DNA of 39,986 nucleotides from Roseococcus sp. (GCF_019747315.1 NZ_JAIEQY010000402.1:1-39986); one strand, 5' to 3'. Shown: positions 1 to 8,498, numbered from the stretch's first letter. Translations and numbers: made by a program. The notes: generated from the sequence alone by a model not told the origin.

Positions 1-696
1 CGCTTCCTCTCGCTCGACCTCAACTACGGCAATGACGTCGATTCCCGCACCTATCGCTACCTGCTGGAGAGCGGGATGACGCCGGAGGAGTACAGCTTCT
101 TCCTGACCGGCAACCTCCGCCGCCACTGCATCATGGGCACCGACTACTACCAGACCAACGAGCACCGCGTCTGGGCCGATGGAACCACCCGCGGCGCGGG
201 CGATGTCTTTGGCTACTCCGAAATCACGCGCCAGTATTACGACCGCTTCCGCCTGCCCGTGATGCACACCGAGACGAATTTCACCGAGGGGCCGACGGGG
301 GAGGAGGCGGTCTATTGGCTCTGGAAGGAGTGGGCCAATGTGCTGCGCCTGCGCAATGCCGGCATCCCGATGGTGGGCTTCACCTGGTATTCGCTGACGG
401 ACCAGGTGGATTGGGACACCACGCTGCGCGAGAATAACGGGCGGGTGAACCCGCTCGGCCTCTATGACCTCGATCGCAATCCGCGCGCGGTGGGCCATGC
501 CTACAAGACCCTCGTCGCCAATTGGCGCCGCCTTCTGCCCTCCCGCAGCGTGTGCCTGACCTTGCCCATTTTCCTTCCGAGCGAGCAGGAAAGCGAGGTG
601 GTGCGCTGCCGGCAGGATTTTGCCCGCGAGTTGCGGCGCAGCACCACCCGCGCCGAGCCGGCCTATGCGCGCAAGGCCCGCCCCGATGTCGCTTGA
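1..696 (+). CDS. Family 1 glycoside hydrolase-like protein, C-terminal part (5' truncated)
   Basis: The reading frame is open from the first base, so the gene starts upstream of the window; 231 residues are visible. The sequence looks like the C-terminal half of a GH1-type TIM-barrel beta-glycosidase. It has a GTDYYQTNE segment, a PVMHTETN segment whose Glu (codon 271-273) sits where the GH1 nucleophile is expected, and a later GFTWYSLTDQVDW strand followed by NPLGLYDLD. The match is by motif order only, and the usual ITENG is replaced by HTETN, so this is a divergent member and its sugar substrate cannot be read. The last ~55 residues are Arg-rich and look like a non-catalytic tail. Its stop overlaps the start of the next SDR gene by 11 bases, so the two are probably co-transcribed. 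Confidence 0.6.
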   Translation, partial: RFLSLDLNYGNDVDSRTYRYLLESGMTPEEYSFFLTGNLRRHCIMGTDYYQTNEHRVWADGTTRGAGDVFGYSEITRQYYDRFRLPVMHTETNFTEGPTGEEAVYWLWKEWANVLRLRNAGIPMVGFTWYSLTDQVDWDTTLRENNGRVNPLGLYDLDRNPRAVGHAYKTLVANWRRLLPSRSVCLTLPIFLPSEQESEVVRCRQDFARELRRSTTRAEPAYARKARPDVA

Positions 697-1423
697 GGGG
701 AAGGTCGCCATCGTCACCGGCGCGGGCGGCGGCATCGGCCTCGCCACCGCGATCCGGCTGGGGCGCGAGGGCGCTTCGGTGGTGCTGGCCCTGCGCCGAC
801 TGGAGGGGGCGGAGGCGCATCTGGCCGCGGTGCGCGCGGGTGGCGCGCCGGAGGCATTGGCCCTCGAATGCGATGTCTCGGACGAGGCGGCGGTGGCGGC
901 CTGCTGCGAGGCGACGATGCGGCGCTTCGGGCGGCTCGACATCATCGTGAACAATGCGGGGCTGATGAATTTCCGTCCGCTGGCCGAACTCACGGGCGCG
1001 GATTGGCTGGCGGTGCTGGGCGTGGACCTACTGGGTGCGGCCTTCTTTACGGGCGAGGCGCTGCGCCGGATGGGGCGCGGCGGCGCCATCGTGAACATCG
1101 CCAGCGTGCATGCGGTGGAGACCACGGCCGATGTGGCACCCTATGCGGCGGCCAAGGCCGGCATGCTTTCGCTGACGCGCTCCGCCGCCATCGAGGGCAG
1201 GCCGCTCGGCATCCGCGCCAACGCCATCCTGCCCGGCGCGGTGGAGACGAAGATGCTGCGCGACAATCCCAATGTCGCCTCGGGCGCCGAGGCGCTGGAC
1301 GCCGCCGATATCGGCCGCCCGGAGGATGTCGCGGCGGCGGTGGCCTTCCTGGCCTCCGAGGATGCGGCCTTCGTGACGGGGGCGACGCTCGCCGTGGATG
1401 GGGGGCGCCTCGCGCGGCTTTGA
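686..1423 (+). CDS. SDR family NAD(P)-dependent oxidoreductase (245 aa)
   Basis: Classical short-chain dehydrogenase/reductase of normal length. The Rossmann cofactor motif TGAGGGIG is at residues 11-18, NNAG at 89-92, and the catalytic Ser140, Tyr153 and Lys157 (YAAAK) are all present. The C-terminal ATLAVDGG segment is typical of the family. The ATG at 686 was chosen over an upstream in-frame start at 620 because SDR homology begins right there (SLEGKVAIVTG). The start lies inside the end of the preceding glycosidase gene, which suggests translational coupling. Substrate unknown; the glycosidase neighbour makes a sugar or sugar-derived alcohol a reasonable guess, but that is inference. Confidence 0.88.
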   Translation: MSLEGKVAIVTGAGGGIGLATAIRLGREGASVVLALRRLEGAEAHLAAVRAGGAPEALALECDVSDEAAVAACCEATMRRFGRLDIIVNNAGLMNFRPLAELTGADWLAVLGVDLLGAAFFTGEALRRMGRGGAIVNIASVHAVETTADVAPYAAAKAGMLSLTRSAAIEGRPLGIRANAILPGAVETKMLRDNPNVASGAEALDAADIGRPEDVAAAVAFLASEDAAFVTGATLAVDGGRLARL

Positions 1424-1492
1424 GCAGGCCCGCGCAGCTTCGGCGCGCCCGTCGCGTTGGCAATCCAGGCCACAGCAAGCGGGGCGCCACCC

Positions 1493-2446
1493 ATGCCGAA
1501 GCAGCATCCGGACCGCGGATGGTCCGTGGAGGATATCCCGACCCAGGCGGGCCGCGTCGCGCTGGTGACGGGGGGCAGCGGCGGCCTCGGTGCCCAGGTG
1601 GCGCTGGGCCTGTTGCGCGCGGGTGCCCGTGTCATGCTGGCGGCGCGAGACGCCGAGCAGGGCGAGAAGGCCGCGGCGGCGATGCGTGCTGCGGTGCCGG
1701 GCGCCGCCGTCGAATACCAGCCGCTGGATCTGGCGAGCCTCGCCAGCGTCGCGGCTTGCGCGCAGAGCGTCGCGGCCCGCGCGCCGGCCGTGGATCTGCT
1801 GGTGAACAATGCAGGCGTGATGGCGCTGCCCGAGCGGCGTGAAACCCAGGATGGCTTCGAGATGCAATGGGGCGTCAACCATCTGGGCCATGTCGCGCTG
1901 ACGGCCCGGCTGCTGCCGCTGCTGCGCCGGGGCCATGCGGCGCGCGTGGTCTGGGTCAGCAGCCTGGCGCATCGGCTCGGGCGGTTGAATTTCGCCGATC
2001 TCCAGGCGCGGCGCGGCTACCATCCCTGGCGCGCCTATGCGCAATCGAAGCTCGCGGTGCTGGCCTTCGCGCTGGAGTTCGAGCGCCGCGCGCGAGCGGG
2101 TGGCTGGGGTGTCTCGGGGCTGGCGGCGCATCCCGGCTGGGCGCTGACAAATCTCTACGCCAATGGGCCACTGGCCGGACGCGCGCCAGGCTTCCTGGTC
2201 CGGCTGATGCGGCGGGGGACGCGGCTGCTCTCCCATTCGGCCGAAGTGGGGGCGCTGCCGATTCTCTATGCGGCGACGGCGCCGGATGCGCAGGGCGGCA
2301 GCTTCATCGGCCGGTCCTGGCTGTCGGAGCTGCGCGGGCCGCCCGGCCCGGCGAAGGCCGCTCCGGCCGCGCTCGACCGCCGCCTGGCTTGCCGGCTTTG
2401 GCAGGTCTCGCAGGCGATGGCGGGCTGCGGTTTTCCCAAGTCATGA
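1493..2446 (+). CDS. SDR family oxidoreductase, retinol dehydrogenase / protochlorophyllide reductase-like (317 aa)
   Basis: A second, longer SDR. TGGSGGLG at residues 26-33 binds the dinucleotide, NNAG is at 105-108, serines are at 156-157, and the catalytic YAQSK spans 182-186. The NHLGHVALT segment after NNAG and the AAHPGWALTN segment are characteristic of the retinol dehydrogenase/POR-like branch (compare NHLGHF and HPG). A TTG at 1457 would add 12 residues, but the ATG at 1493 is the likelier start, with the conserved core following shortly. It lies 69 bases after the previous SDR on the same strand. Substrate cannot be read. Confidence 0.82.
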   Translation: MPKQHPDRGWSVEDIPTQAGRVALVTGGSGGLGAQVALGLLRAGARVMLAARDAEQGEKAAAAMRAAVPGAAVEYQPLDLASLASVAACAQSVAARAPAVDLLVNNAGVMALPERRETQDGFEMQWGVNHLGHVALTARLLPLLRRGHAARVVWVSSLAHRLGRLNFADLQARRGYHPWRAYAQSKLAVLAFALEFERRARAGGWGVSGLAAHPGWALTNLYANGPLAGRAPGFLVRLMRRGTRLLSHSAEVGALPILYAATAPDAQGGSFIGRSWLSELRGPPGPAKAAPAALDRRLACRLWQVSQAMAGCGFPKS

Positions 2447-2503
2447 AGCATCGGCGCAGGTGGGAAGAACGGCAGGGAAGGGCAACCAATGCCGGCCCAT
2501 CCG

Positions 2504-2533
2504 GTTGAAGGGGCACCCGTTGAAGGGGCACGG
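2504..2533 (+). repeat. Two tandem copies of a 15-base unit
   Basis: Two adjacent 15-base units (2504-2518 and 2519-2533) share their first 13 bases, GTTGAAGGGGCAC, and differ only in the last two (CC versus GG). They lie in the leader of the SPW-repeat gene, 30 bases before its start codon. They could be a local slippage duplication or part of a regulatory leader. Confidence 0.8.
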
Positions 2534-2560
2534 GCCAGGACGCCAGCGAGGAGACGTCAT

Positions 2561-2950
2561 ATGCGTGTCATTCCCACCCGCATCCATGCGGTGCTCGACT
2601 ACGTGGTCGGCCTGGTGCTGATCTTCGCGCCCATGGTCCTGGGCTTCGCCGATGGCGGCCCGGCGCAGTTTGTGCCGCAGATGCTTGGCGTGGCGGCCAT
2701 TGGCCTGGCACTGGTCACGGATTACGAGCTTGGCTTGTTGCGCCTTATTCCCATGCAGGTTCATCTGGCGCTGGATTTCGCCAGCGGCCTGCTGTTGCTG
2801 GCCTCGCCCTGGCTGTTCGGCTTCGCGGGTTTGGTCGCATGGCCGCATGTGCTCTTCGGCCTGCTCGAGGTCGGCGTGGTCCTGCTGTCGGGCACCACGC
2901 CCACGGCCCGCCCCGCCGCCTACCAGCCGCGCGATTCAAGGCCCGGCTGA
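2561..2950 (+). CDS. Small SPW-repeat integral membrane protein (129 aa)
   Basis: Short, very hydrophobic protein with about four membrane segments: DYVVGLVLIFAPMVLGFAD near residues 12-30, then the MLGVAAIGLAL, ALDFASGLLLL and HVLFGLLEVGVVLL regions. ASPWLFGFAG carries the SPW motif that names the SPW-repeat family, and the first half has the related APMVLGFAD, so the protein is an internal duplication as in that family. The ATG at 2561 is preceded by GAGGAG at good spacing; an upstream in-frame ATG at 2489 would add a basic stretch coded by the tandem repeat and is less likely. Function unknown. It converges on yihA with only 10 bases between stops. Confidence 0.75.
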   Translation: MRVIPTRIHAVLDYVVGLVLIFAPMVLGFADGGPAQFVPQMLGVAAIGLALVTDYELGLLRLIPMQVHLALDFASGLLLLASPWLFGFAGLVAWPHVLFGLLEVGVVLLSGTTPTARPAAYQPRDSRPG

Positions 2951-2960
2951 TCTCGCCCGC

Positions 2961-3650
2961 TCAGCCCGCCAGCGCCGCCAGTTCGGCGCGGATTTCCTCC
3001 ATGCCGGCGCCCGTCTCGCTGCTCGTCGTCAGGACCAGGGGGTGGCCGGCCGGGTGCTTGCGCGCCAGGGCCTGCACCTCCGCCTGTCGCGCCTGGAGCT
3101 GGGCCGGCTTCACGTCATCGCTCTTGGTGAGGACGATCTGGAAGGCCACGGCGGCCTTGTCCAGCAGGTCCATCACGGCGGTGTCGGAGGGCTTGGTCTC
3201 GATGCGGCTGTCCATCAGCAGGAGGACGCGGCGGAGGTTCGGGCGGCCGCGCAGGTAGTCGAACATCAGGCCCTGCCAATCCTCCTTCACCAGCTTGGAG
3301 GCCTTGGCATAGCCGTAGCCCGGCATGTCCACGAGCGTCATCCGGCCTTCATCCAGCGTGAAGAAATTGAGCTGCTTGGTGCGGCCCGGCGTGACGGAGA
3401 CGCGGGCCAGCGCCTTCTGCCCGGTCAGCGCATTCATCAGCGAGGACTTGCCGACATTCGAGCGCCCGGCCAGCGCCACCTCGATACCATCGGGCGGGGG
3501 CAGGTGGTCCAGCCCCTGTGCGGCGGTGAAGAAGGTGCAGGGGCGGGCGAAGAGCAGGCGGCCCGCCTCGATCAGGGCGGCGCGCTCCGCTTCGTCGCGC
3601 GCCTCGATCAGCCCACCGGAAGGAAGGGCGGGCCGGTCGGGTCCGCTCAT
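2961..3650 (-). CDS. yihA: Ribosome-biogenesis GTP-binding protein YihA/YsxC (EngB)
   Basis: TRAFAC-class GTPase of 229 residues that acts in late large-subunit ribosome assembly in well-studied homologues. G1 GRSNVGKSS starts at residue 62, the G2 region SVTPGRT is near 85-91, G3 DMPGYGYAK starts at 108, G4 TKSD is at 175-178, and G5 TTSS is near the C-terminus. A YihA-specific GYGYAK follows G3. The start at 3650 was chosen because its ATG overlaps the yidC stop in an ATGA arrangement, showing translational coupling. It is the last gene of the rpmH-rnpA-yidD-yidC-yihA run. Confidence 0.95.
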   Translation of the reverse strand: MSGPDRPALPSGGLIEARDEAERAALIEAGRLLFARPCTFFTAAQGLDHLPPPDGIEVALAGRSNVGKSSLMNALTGQKALARVSVTPGRTKQLNFFTLDEGRMTLVDMPGYGYAKASKLVKEDWQGLMFDYLRGRPNLRRVLLLMDSRIETKPSDTAVMDLLDKAAVAFQIVLTKSDDVKPAQLQARQAEVQALARKHPAGHPLVLTTSSETGAGMEEIRAELAALAG

Positions 3651-5440
3651 TTCTTCACGGCGACCGCGCCGCCCCCGGTCCCACCCTGGCTGGGCGGCTT
3701 GGCCGCCTCGCGCTTCGCATCGAGTCGCATGATATACCATTGCTGGCCGATGGAGAGCAGGTTGTTCCAGGTCCAGTAGATGACCAGGCCGGCCGGGAAG
3801 CTCGCCAGCATGAAGGTGAAGATCACCGGCATCCACTGGAAGATCTTCTGCTGGATCGGATCGGGCGGCTGCGGGTTCAGCTTCTGCTGGAAGTACATGG
3901 TCAGGCCCATGGCGATGGCCCAGGCCGGCAGATGCAGGAAGGCGGGCGGATCGAAGGGGATCAGCCCGAAGAGGTTGAAGAAGTTCGTGGGATCGGGCGC
4001 CGAAAGGTCGAGGATCCAGCCGAAGAAGGGCGCGTGGCGCATCTCGATGGTGACGAAGAGCACCTTGTAGAGCGCGAAGAAGACCGGAATCTGGATCAGG
4101 ATTGGCAGGCAGCCCGAGGCCGGGTTGATCTTCTCGCTCTTGTACAGGCCCATCATCTCGGCCTGCATCTTCTGCGGCTCTTCCTTATAGCGCTCCCGGA
4201 TCTCGGTCATTTTCGGCGCGAGCAGGCGCATCCGGCTCATGCTCTTGTAGGCCTTGTTCGCCAGCGGGAAGAAGGCGATCTTGAGGCCGAGCGTGAAGAG
4301 CAGGATGGCGATGCCCATGTTGCCGGTGAGCACGAAGAGCCAGTCCAGCCCGTAGAAGAAGGGCTTGGTGATGAAGTAGAACCAGCCGAAATCAATCGCC
4401 TTGTCGAAATCCTGGATGCGCAGGCGCGTCGCGTAGTCATCCAGCAGGCGGACTTCCTTGGCGCCGGCAAACAGGCGGGTGGCCAACGTATCGGTGGCGC
4501 CGGCGGCGATGGTGACGGGGGCGGGCGGCGCCACATCCACCTGCCAGCGATCGATCGGGCCATCCTGGATGTGCCGGAAGGCCGAGCGCAGGCGCGTGCC
4601 GTCATCGGCGCGGGTCAGCGCCGTCAGCCAGTATTTGTCGGACAGGCCGGCCCAGCCCTCGGCCGCCTCATTGTCCCAGGCGGAACCCTGCGCGCGGCGG
4701 GGCCCGGTCTGTTCCTTCTTGCCGTCGGTGTAGGTGATCTCGGTCAGGCGGCCATCCTGCACGGCGATGAAGCCCTCATGCAGGATGAAGAAGCCGGCGA
4801 CCTGCGGCGTGCGCTCGCGGCGGATACGGGCCCAGGGGAGGAGTTGCACGGGCTCGGCGCTGGTGTTCCGCACGCGCTGCTGCATGTGGAACATGTAGTT
4901 GGCATCGAGGGTCAGCACCGCCTCGAAGACCTGGCCCTGGCCATTCTCCCAGCTGAAGGTGACGGGCGTCGTCGCAGTCAGCGGCCCGCCGGTCACGGTC
5001 CAGTCGGTATCGTTGTCGGGTACGCGGGTGCGGCTATCGGCCGAGGTCCAGCCCCATTGGGCGAAATACCCTTCCGGCCGGCCGCGCGGGGCCAGCAGGG
5101 TCACCAGCGGCGAGTTGCGGTCGATCGTCTCGCGGTAATCCTTGAGGATCAGCGATTCCAGCATCAGGCCGCGGGCGGAGATGCGGCCCTGGACGCGCGG
5201 GTTTTCGACGGCAACCATCTGCGCCGGCGTGCCGGGCGTGGCTGTCACGGCGGTCGCGCTGGCGCCGGGTGCCGTGACCGCGCCGGGTGCCGTGGGCGTG
5301 GCCGGCAGCGGCACCTCGGCCGTGCTGGCCGGCCCCGTGGCCACCACCGGCGCGGGCGCCTGGGAGCGGTTATAGACCTCGAAGGTCAGCAGGATGCCGA
5401 TGGAAAGGGCGATCGCGGCGAGGAGGCGCTTCTGGTCCAT
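3647..5440 (-). CDS. yidC: Membrane protein insertase YidC (597 aa)
   Basis: Gram-negative type YidC/Oxa1 insertase, which inserts and folds inner-membrane proteins alone or with SecYEG. An N-terminal signal anchor (about residues 5-21) is followed by a Pro/Ala/Thr-rich linker to about residue 75, a large periplasmic beta-domain to about residue 340, and the conserved five-helix insertase core. The core shows NMGIAILLFTLGLKIAFFPL, the cytoplasmic hairpin LAPKMTEIRERY, EKINPASGCLPILIQIPVFFALY and the late FMLASFPAGLVIYW helix. It ends in a Lys-containing tail. Length fits the family. It lies 9 bases downstream of yidD. Confidence 0.97.
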   Translation of the reverse strand: MDQKRLLAAIALSIGILLTFEVYNRSQAPAPVVATGPASTAEVPLPATPTAPGAVTAPGASATAVTATPGTPAQMVAVENPRVQGRISARGLMLESLILKDYRETIDRNSPLVTLLAPRGRPEGYFAQWGWTSADSRTRVPDNDTDWTVTGGPLTATTPVTFSWENGQGQVFEAVLTLDANYMFHMQQRVRNTSAEPVQLLPWARIRRERTPQVAGFFILHEGFIAVQDGRLTEITYTDGKKEQTGPRRAQGSAWDNEAAEGWAGLSDKYWLTALTRADDGTRLRSAFRHIQDGPIDRWQVDVAPPAPVTIAAGATDTLATRLFAGAKEVRLLDDYATRLRIQDFDKAIDFGWFYFITKPFFYGLDWLFVLTGNMGIAILLFTLGLKIAFFPLANKAYKSMSRMRLLAPKMTEIRERYKEEPQKMQAEMMGLYKSEKINPASGCLPILIQIPVFFALYKVLFVTIEMRHAPFFGWILDLSAPDPTNFFNLFGLIPFDPPAFLHLPAWAIAMGLTMYFQQKLNPQPPDPIQQKIFQWMPVIFTFMLASFPAGLVIYWTWNNLLSIGQQWYIMRLDAKREAAKPPSQGGTGGGAVAVKK

Positions 5441-5449
5441 GGGTCTCGA

Positions 5450-5731
5450 TCAGGTCTCTGGGCTGGTCTGGCCGCGGGCGGCCAGCCTGTTCAGGGCCAG
5501 GCTGTTAGGGGATTGTGGAACCGGGTCATAGCCACCCGGATGCCAGGGGTTGCAGCGCAGGATGCGCCGGGCGGAGAGGGTGCTGCCGCGCAACGCGCCA
5601 TGCTCGGACAGCGCCTCCACGGCGAAGCTGGAGCAGCTGGGGTAGAAGCGGCAATTGCAGCCCAGGATGGGCCGCAGCGTCCATTGATAGGCGATGACCG
5701 CGCCCTTGAGCAGTGCGGTGCCGGGATTCAT
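5450..5731 (-). CDS. yidD: Membrane protein insertion efficiency factor YidD
   Basis: 93-residue member of the YidD family, a small membrane-associated protein that aids YidC-dependent insertion. The family core is clear: an amphipathic N-terminal helix (ALLKGAVIAYQWTLRPILG), CNCRFYPSCSSFAVEA with Cys25, Cys27 and Cys33, and RILRCNPWHPGGYDPVP. The start codon overlaps the rnpA stop by 4 bases, so the two are translationally coupled. The C-terminal ~20 residues are variable, as is normal for the family. Confidence 0.95.
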   Translation of the reverse strand: MNPGTALLKGAVIAYQWTLRPILGCNCRFYPSCSSFAVEALSEHGALRGSTLSARRILRCNPWHPGGYDPVPQSPNSLALNRLAARGQTSPET

Positions 5732-6090
5732 GCGCCAGAGGACTGGGGCTGGGCGGCGGGGCGCGGGACGCCCGCCTTGCGCATCGCCGATTCGAAATCG
5801 GCCAGCAAGGCAGGGAAGGGGCAGCTCCCGGTGCCGTCGCGGGCGATCAGCACGAGGTCAAAGCCGGGCGCCGGGGCTGCGGCCAAGTGCAGGCGCGCGG
5901 CAGCTCGCAGCCGGCGCTTGGCGCGGTTGCGGGCCACGGCATTGCCGATCTTCTTGGTGGCGGTAAAGCCGAGCCGCGTTTCGCTGTCATTCCGGGGCAG
6001 GGCCTGGAGGACGAGCATGTCCCGCGCGGCCTTGCGGCCCGCCTTGGCGGCGCGAACGAATTCCGCGCGGCGCTTGAGGCGACCGAGCAT
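5728..6090 (-). CDS. rnpA: Ribonuclease P protein component
   Basis: Basic 120-residue protein subunit of RNase P, which helps the catalytic RNA remove tRNA 5' leaders. It has LKRRAEFVRAAKAGRKAA near the N-terminus, GFTATKKIGNAVARNRAKRR at 41-60 containing the RNR signature, and DLVLIARDG in the C-terminal strand. Length is normal. It sits directly downstream of rpmH, the near-universal arrangement, and overlaps yidD by 4 bases. Confidence 0.96.
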   Translation of the reverse strand: MLGRLKRRAEFVRAAKAGRKAARDMLVLQALPRNDSETRLGFTATKKIGNAVARNRAKRRLRAAARLHLAAAPAPGFDLVLIARDGTGSCPFPALLADFESAMRKAGVPRPAAQPQSSGA

Positions 6091-6126
6091 GGCTGGCCCT
6101 CCCTGTCGCGACGCGCGGCGGAAAAA

Positions 6127-6261
6127 TCAGGCGGAGAGCTTGGCGCGGCCCTTGGAGCGGCGATTGGCCAGCACCTTGCGGCCACCCACGGTGGCGAGGC
6201 GGGCGCGGAAACCGTGCCGGCGCTTCCGGACGAGCTTGGAGGGCTGATAGGTGCGCTTCAC
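6127..6261 (-). CDS. rpmH: 50S ribosomal protein L34
   Basis: A 44-residue protein read directly from the minus strand. It begins (M)[17 protein letters not shown] and ends GRAKLSA, a full-length match to the L34 pattern including the conserved [10 protein letters not shown]. The start codon is GTG at 6261-6259, preceded by AGGAG (complement of 6268-6272) at 6-base spacing; there is no ATG in a suitable position. A sigma-70-like promoter is visible about 70 bases upstream, and rnpA follows after 36 bases. Confidence 0.97.
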   Translation of the reverse strand: MKRTYQPSKLVRKRRHGFRARLATVGGRKVLANRRSKGRAKLSA

Positions 6262-6331
6262 GGCAGGCTCCTGAGAATCATGAGTCAAAAAGAATGAGCC
6301 GGCGCTGGAAAGGCCAGCCCGGCGGTGCCGC

Positions 6332-6361
6332 TGTATAGGGAGGTGCGGCGTGGCGCGTCAA
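6332..6361 (-). promoter_or_regulatory. Sigma-70-type promoter of the rpmH-rnpA-yidD-yidC-yihA operon
   Basis: On the minus strand, TTGACG (6361-6356) and TATACA (6337-6332) are separated by 18 bases, close to the -35/-10 consensus. The expected start site near 6325 leaves a leader of about 60 bases before the rpmH GTG. Position and orientation fit the strong promoter expected for this operon. Based on consensus match only. Confidence 0.6.
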
Positions 6362-6479
6362 CCTTGCGGCAGCGCGGTGAAGCGGCTGCCACACGCGCCC
6401 CGGCGCCGGATCAAGCTACGGCCTTGCATTTTGGGGAGGCGAGGCGCCAGGCTCCTCTCAAAGACTGGGAGGAAGAAGC

Positions 6480-7463
6480 ATGACCCACCTGACCCGCCGC
6501 CACCTGCTGGCCGCAAGTGCCGGCCTTGCCGCGCCCGCGGCCGCCCAGCCGAATCCGGCCGCGAACTGGCCAGAGAAGGCCTGGCGCGTGCTGGTGGGCG
6601 GCGCACCCGGCGGCGCCAGCGACATCTTCATGCGCATCCTGGAGCCCAGCCTGCGCGAGAGCCTGAGCCATGGCTTCTGGCTGGATAATCGCCCCGGCGC
6701 CGGTGGCATGCTGGCGGCCGAGATCGCAGCCCAGGCGCCGGCCGATGGCTACAATTTCCTCGTCAACCACATCGCGAGCAACGGGATCGGGCCGCATCTG
6801 CACAGGCGGGCAGGGTTCGAGCCGAACCGCGACCTGACGGGTGTCGCACGGATCGCCTCCATGCCGAATTGCCTGATCACCTTGCCCTCGCGCGGGTTCC
6901 GCTCGGTGGCCGATCTGGTGGCCTTCCTGCGCGCCAATCCGCGCGCGGGCACCTTTGGTTCGGCCGGGGTAGGGACTTCCTCGCATCTGAGCGGGGTGAT
7001 GTTCGGGCAGAGGATTGGCGTGGAACTGACGCATATCCCCTATCGCAGCACGGCGCCCAACATGCAGGCGGTGCTGGGGGGCGAGATCCTGTTTGCCATT
7101 GATAATGCGCCGGCCTCGGCCCAGCAGGTGCGGGCGGGGCTGCTGACGGCGCTGGCGGTGAGTTCGGCCACGCGCTGGTCGCAATTCCCCGAATTGCCGA
7201 CCATGCAGGAAGCGGGCATCGCGGATTTTGACGTCGCCTCCTGGTATGGGCTGGTGGCACCGACGGCCACGGCCCGCCCGGTGGTGGAGAAGCTGAGCGC
7301 CGCCATCCTGCGCGCCCTGGCGGACCCCGCCATCATCCGCCGGCTGCATGAATTCGGCGCCGATCCCTGGCCGCTTGGCCCTGCCGAGTACAATGCCTTC
7401 ATGCGCGCCGAGGAAGCGAAATGGGGCCCGATCGTCCGCGCCGCAGGGGCCACGGCGAATTGA
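6480..7463 (+). CDS. Bug family tripartite tricarboxylate transporter substrate-binding protein (327 aa)
   Basis: Periplasmic Bug/TctC-type receptor. The N-terminus (THLTRRHLLAASAGLAAPAAA) is a signal peptide with a twin-Arg pair. The mature part shows the family pattern: GGAPGGASDIFMR near residue 40, a DNRPGAGGMLAAE-type loop, ADGYNFLVNH, and HIPYRSTAPNMQAVLGGEI, followed by FAIDNAP and a PTMQEAG segment. The family canonically has VPFPAGG and ENRPGAGG, so this copy diverges somewhat at the first loop. A GGAGG lies about 8 bases before the ATG. No TctA or TctB membrane gene is nearby. Ligand unknown. Confidence 0.9.
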   Translation: MTHLTRRHLLAASAGLAAPAAAQPNPAANWPEKAWRVLVGGAPGGASDIFMRILEPSLRESLSHGFWLDNRPGAGGMLAAEIAAQAPADGYNFLVNHIASNGIGPHLHRRAGFEPNRDLTGVARIASMPNCLITLPSRGFRSVADLVAFLRANPRAGTFGSAGVGTSSHLSGVMFGQRIGVELTHIPYRSTAPNMQAVLGGEILFAIDNAPASAQQVRAGLLTALAVSSATRWSQFPELPTMQEAGIADFDVASWYGLVAPTATARPVVEKLSAAILRALADPAIIRRLHEFGADPWPLGPAEYNAFMRAEEAKWGPIVRAAGATAN

Positions 7464-7535
7464 GGCGCATCACCAGCTTGTTGCGGCGGCGAAGCCGGGC
7501 CTAGCATGGCGGCGTTCCCCTGGAGCGACCGCGTC

Positions 7536-8498
7536 ATGAGCCTCAAGCGCCGCCATCTCCTGCTTGGCAGCCTCGCCACCCCGGCCCTGGCCCAAAGCGA
7601 GGAGGCCTGGCCCGCGCGCCCCATCCGCTGCATCGTGCCCTTCCCGGCGGGTGGCGGCACCGATATCGCGGCGCGCCTGGCCACGCGGCGCCTCTCGGAG
7701 GCGCTGGGCCAGCCTATCGTCATCGAGAACCGGCCGGGTGCCGGCGGGACCATCGGCAGCGCCGCTGTGGCCCGCGCGGCGCCGGATGGCTACACCCTCG
7801 GCATCGCCACCACGAGCACGCATCCCGTGGCGACGGTGCTGCAGCGGGACGTGCCCTATGATCCCGTCACCTCCTTCACCGCCATCACCCTGCTGGGCAC
7901 CACGCCCTATGTGCTGGTGGCGGGGCGGGCGGTCACGGCGCGCAACCTGTCCGAGTTCCTGGCGGATGCGCGGGCGCGGCCGGGGCAGGTGAGCTATGCC
8001 TCGGTGGGCGTGACCACACTGGGCTATCTGCTGACGCGCCAGTTCGAACTGCTGACGGGCGTCTCGATGCATCACGTCCCCTATCGCGGTTCCTCGCAGG
8101 TTTATCCCGACCTGCTGAACGGCACGGTGGGCGCGCTGCTGGACAATCCACCGGCCTCCTCGGCCATGGTGCGGGATGGGCAGCTCAAGGCCTTTGGCGT
8201 GACGCAGCGCTCCAATTTGCTGCCCGATGTGCCGACGTTTGAGAGCCTGGGCGTGGCCGGCTTCGACGCCGTGTTCTGGTACGGGATGGTGGCGCCCGCC
8301 GGCCTGCCGCCCGCCATCGCGAGCCGCATCCAGCAGGCACTGGCCGCGCATTTCCTGACCGATGCAGGCCGGGCCGAGATGCGCGCCTCCGACATCGAGC
8401 CCGTGATGTCGCGCCCGGCCGAGTTCGCCGCGACCATCGCCGCTGATTCCGTACGCTGGCGCGCGCTGGCCCAGCGCCTCGACATCCGCCCCGAATAG
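7536..8498 (+). CDS. Bug family tripartite tricarboxylate transporter substrate-binding protein (320 aa)
   Basis: Second Bug/TctC receptor, with textbook motifs: VPFPAGGGTDIAARL just after the signal peptide, IENRPGAGGTIGSAAVARA, APDGYTLGIAT, and HVPYRGSSQVYPDLLNGTV. The ATG at 7536 was chosen over one at 7506 because it directly begins a short signal peptide (SLKRRHLLLGSLATPALA). It lies 72 bases after the first receptor and 11 bases before a class II aldolase gene, so it probably belongs to the operon 7536-13280 and may deliver the substrate of those enzymes. That link is inference from position. Confidence 0.93.
   Translation: MSLKRRHLLLGSLATPALAQSEEAWPARPIRCIVPFPAGGGTDIAARLATRRLSEALGQPIVIENRPGAGGTIGSAAVARAAPDGYTLGIATTSTHPVATVLQRDVPYDPVTSFTAITLLGTTPYVLVAGRAVTARNLSEFLADARARPGQVSYASVGVTTLGYLLTRQFELLTGVSMHHVPYRGSSQVYPDLLNGTVGALLDNPPASSAMVRDGQLKAFGVTQRSNLLPDVPTFESLGVAGFDAVFWYGMVAPAGLPPAIASRIQQALAAHFLTDAGRAEMRASDIEPVMSRPAEFAATIAADSVRWRALAQRLDIRPE

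Noticed and set aside
3740-6247. An 835-codon open frame on the plus strand across yidC-rnpA
   Set aside because: Opposite to confidently assigned genes, His/Gly/Arg-rich low-complexity product, no domain.
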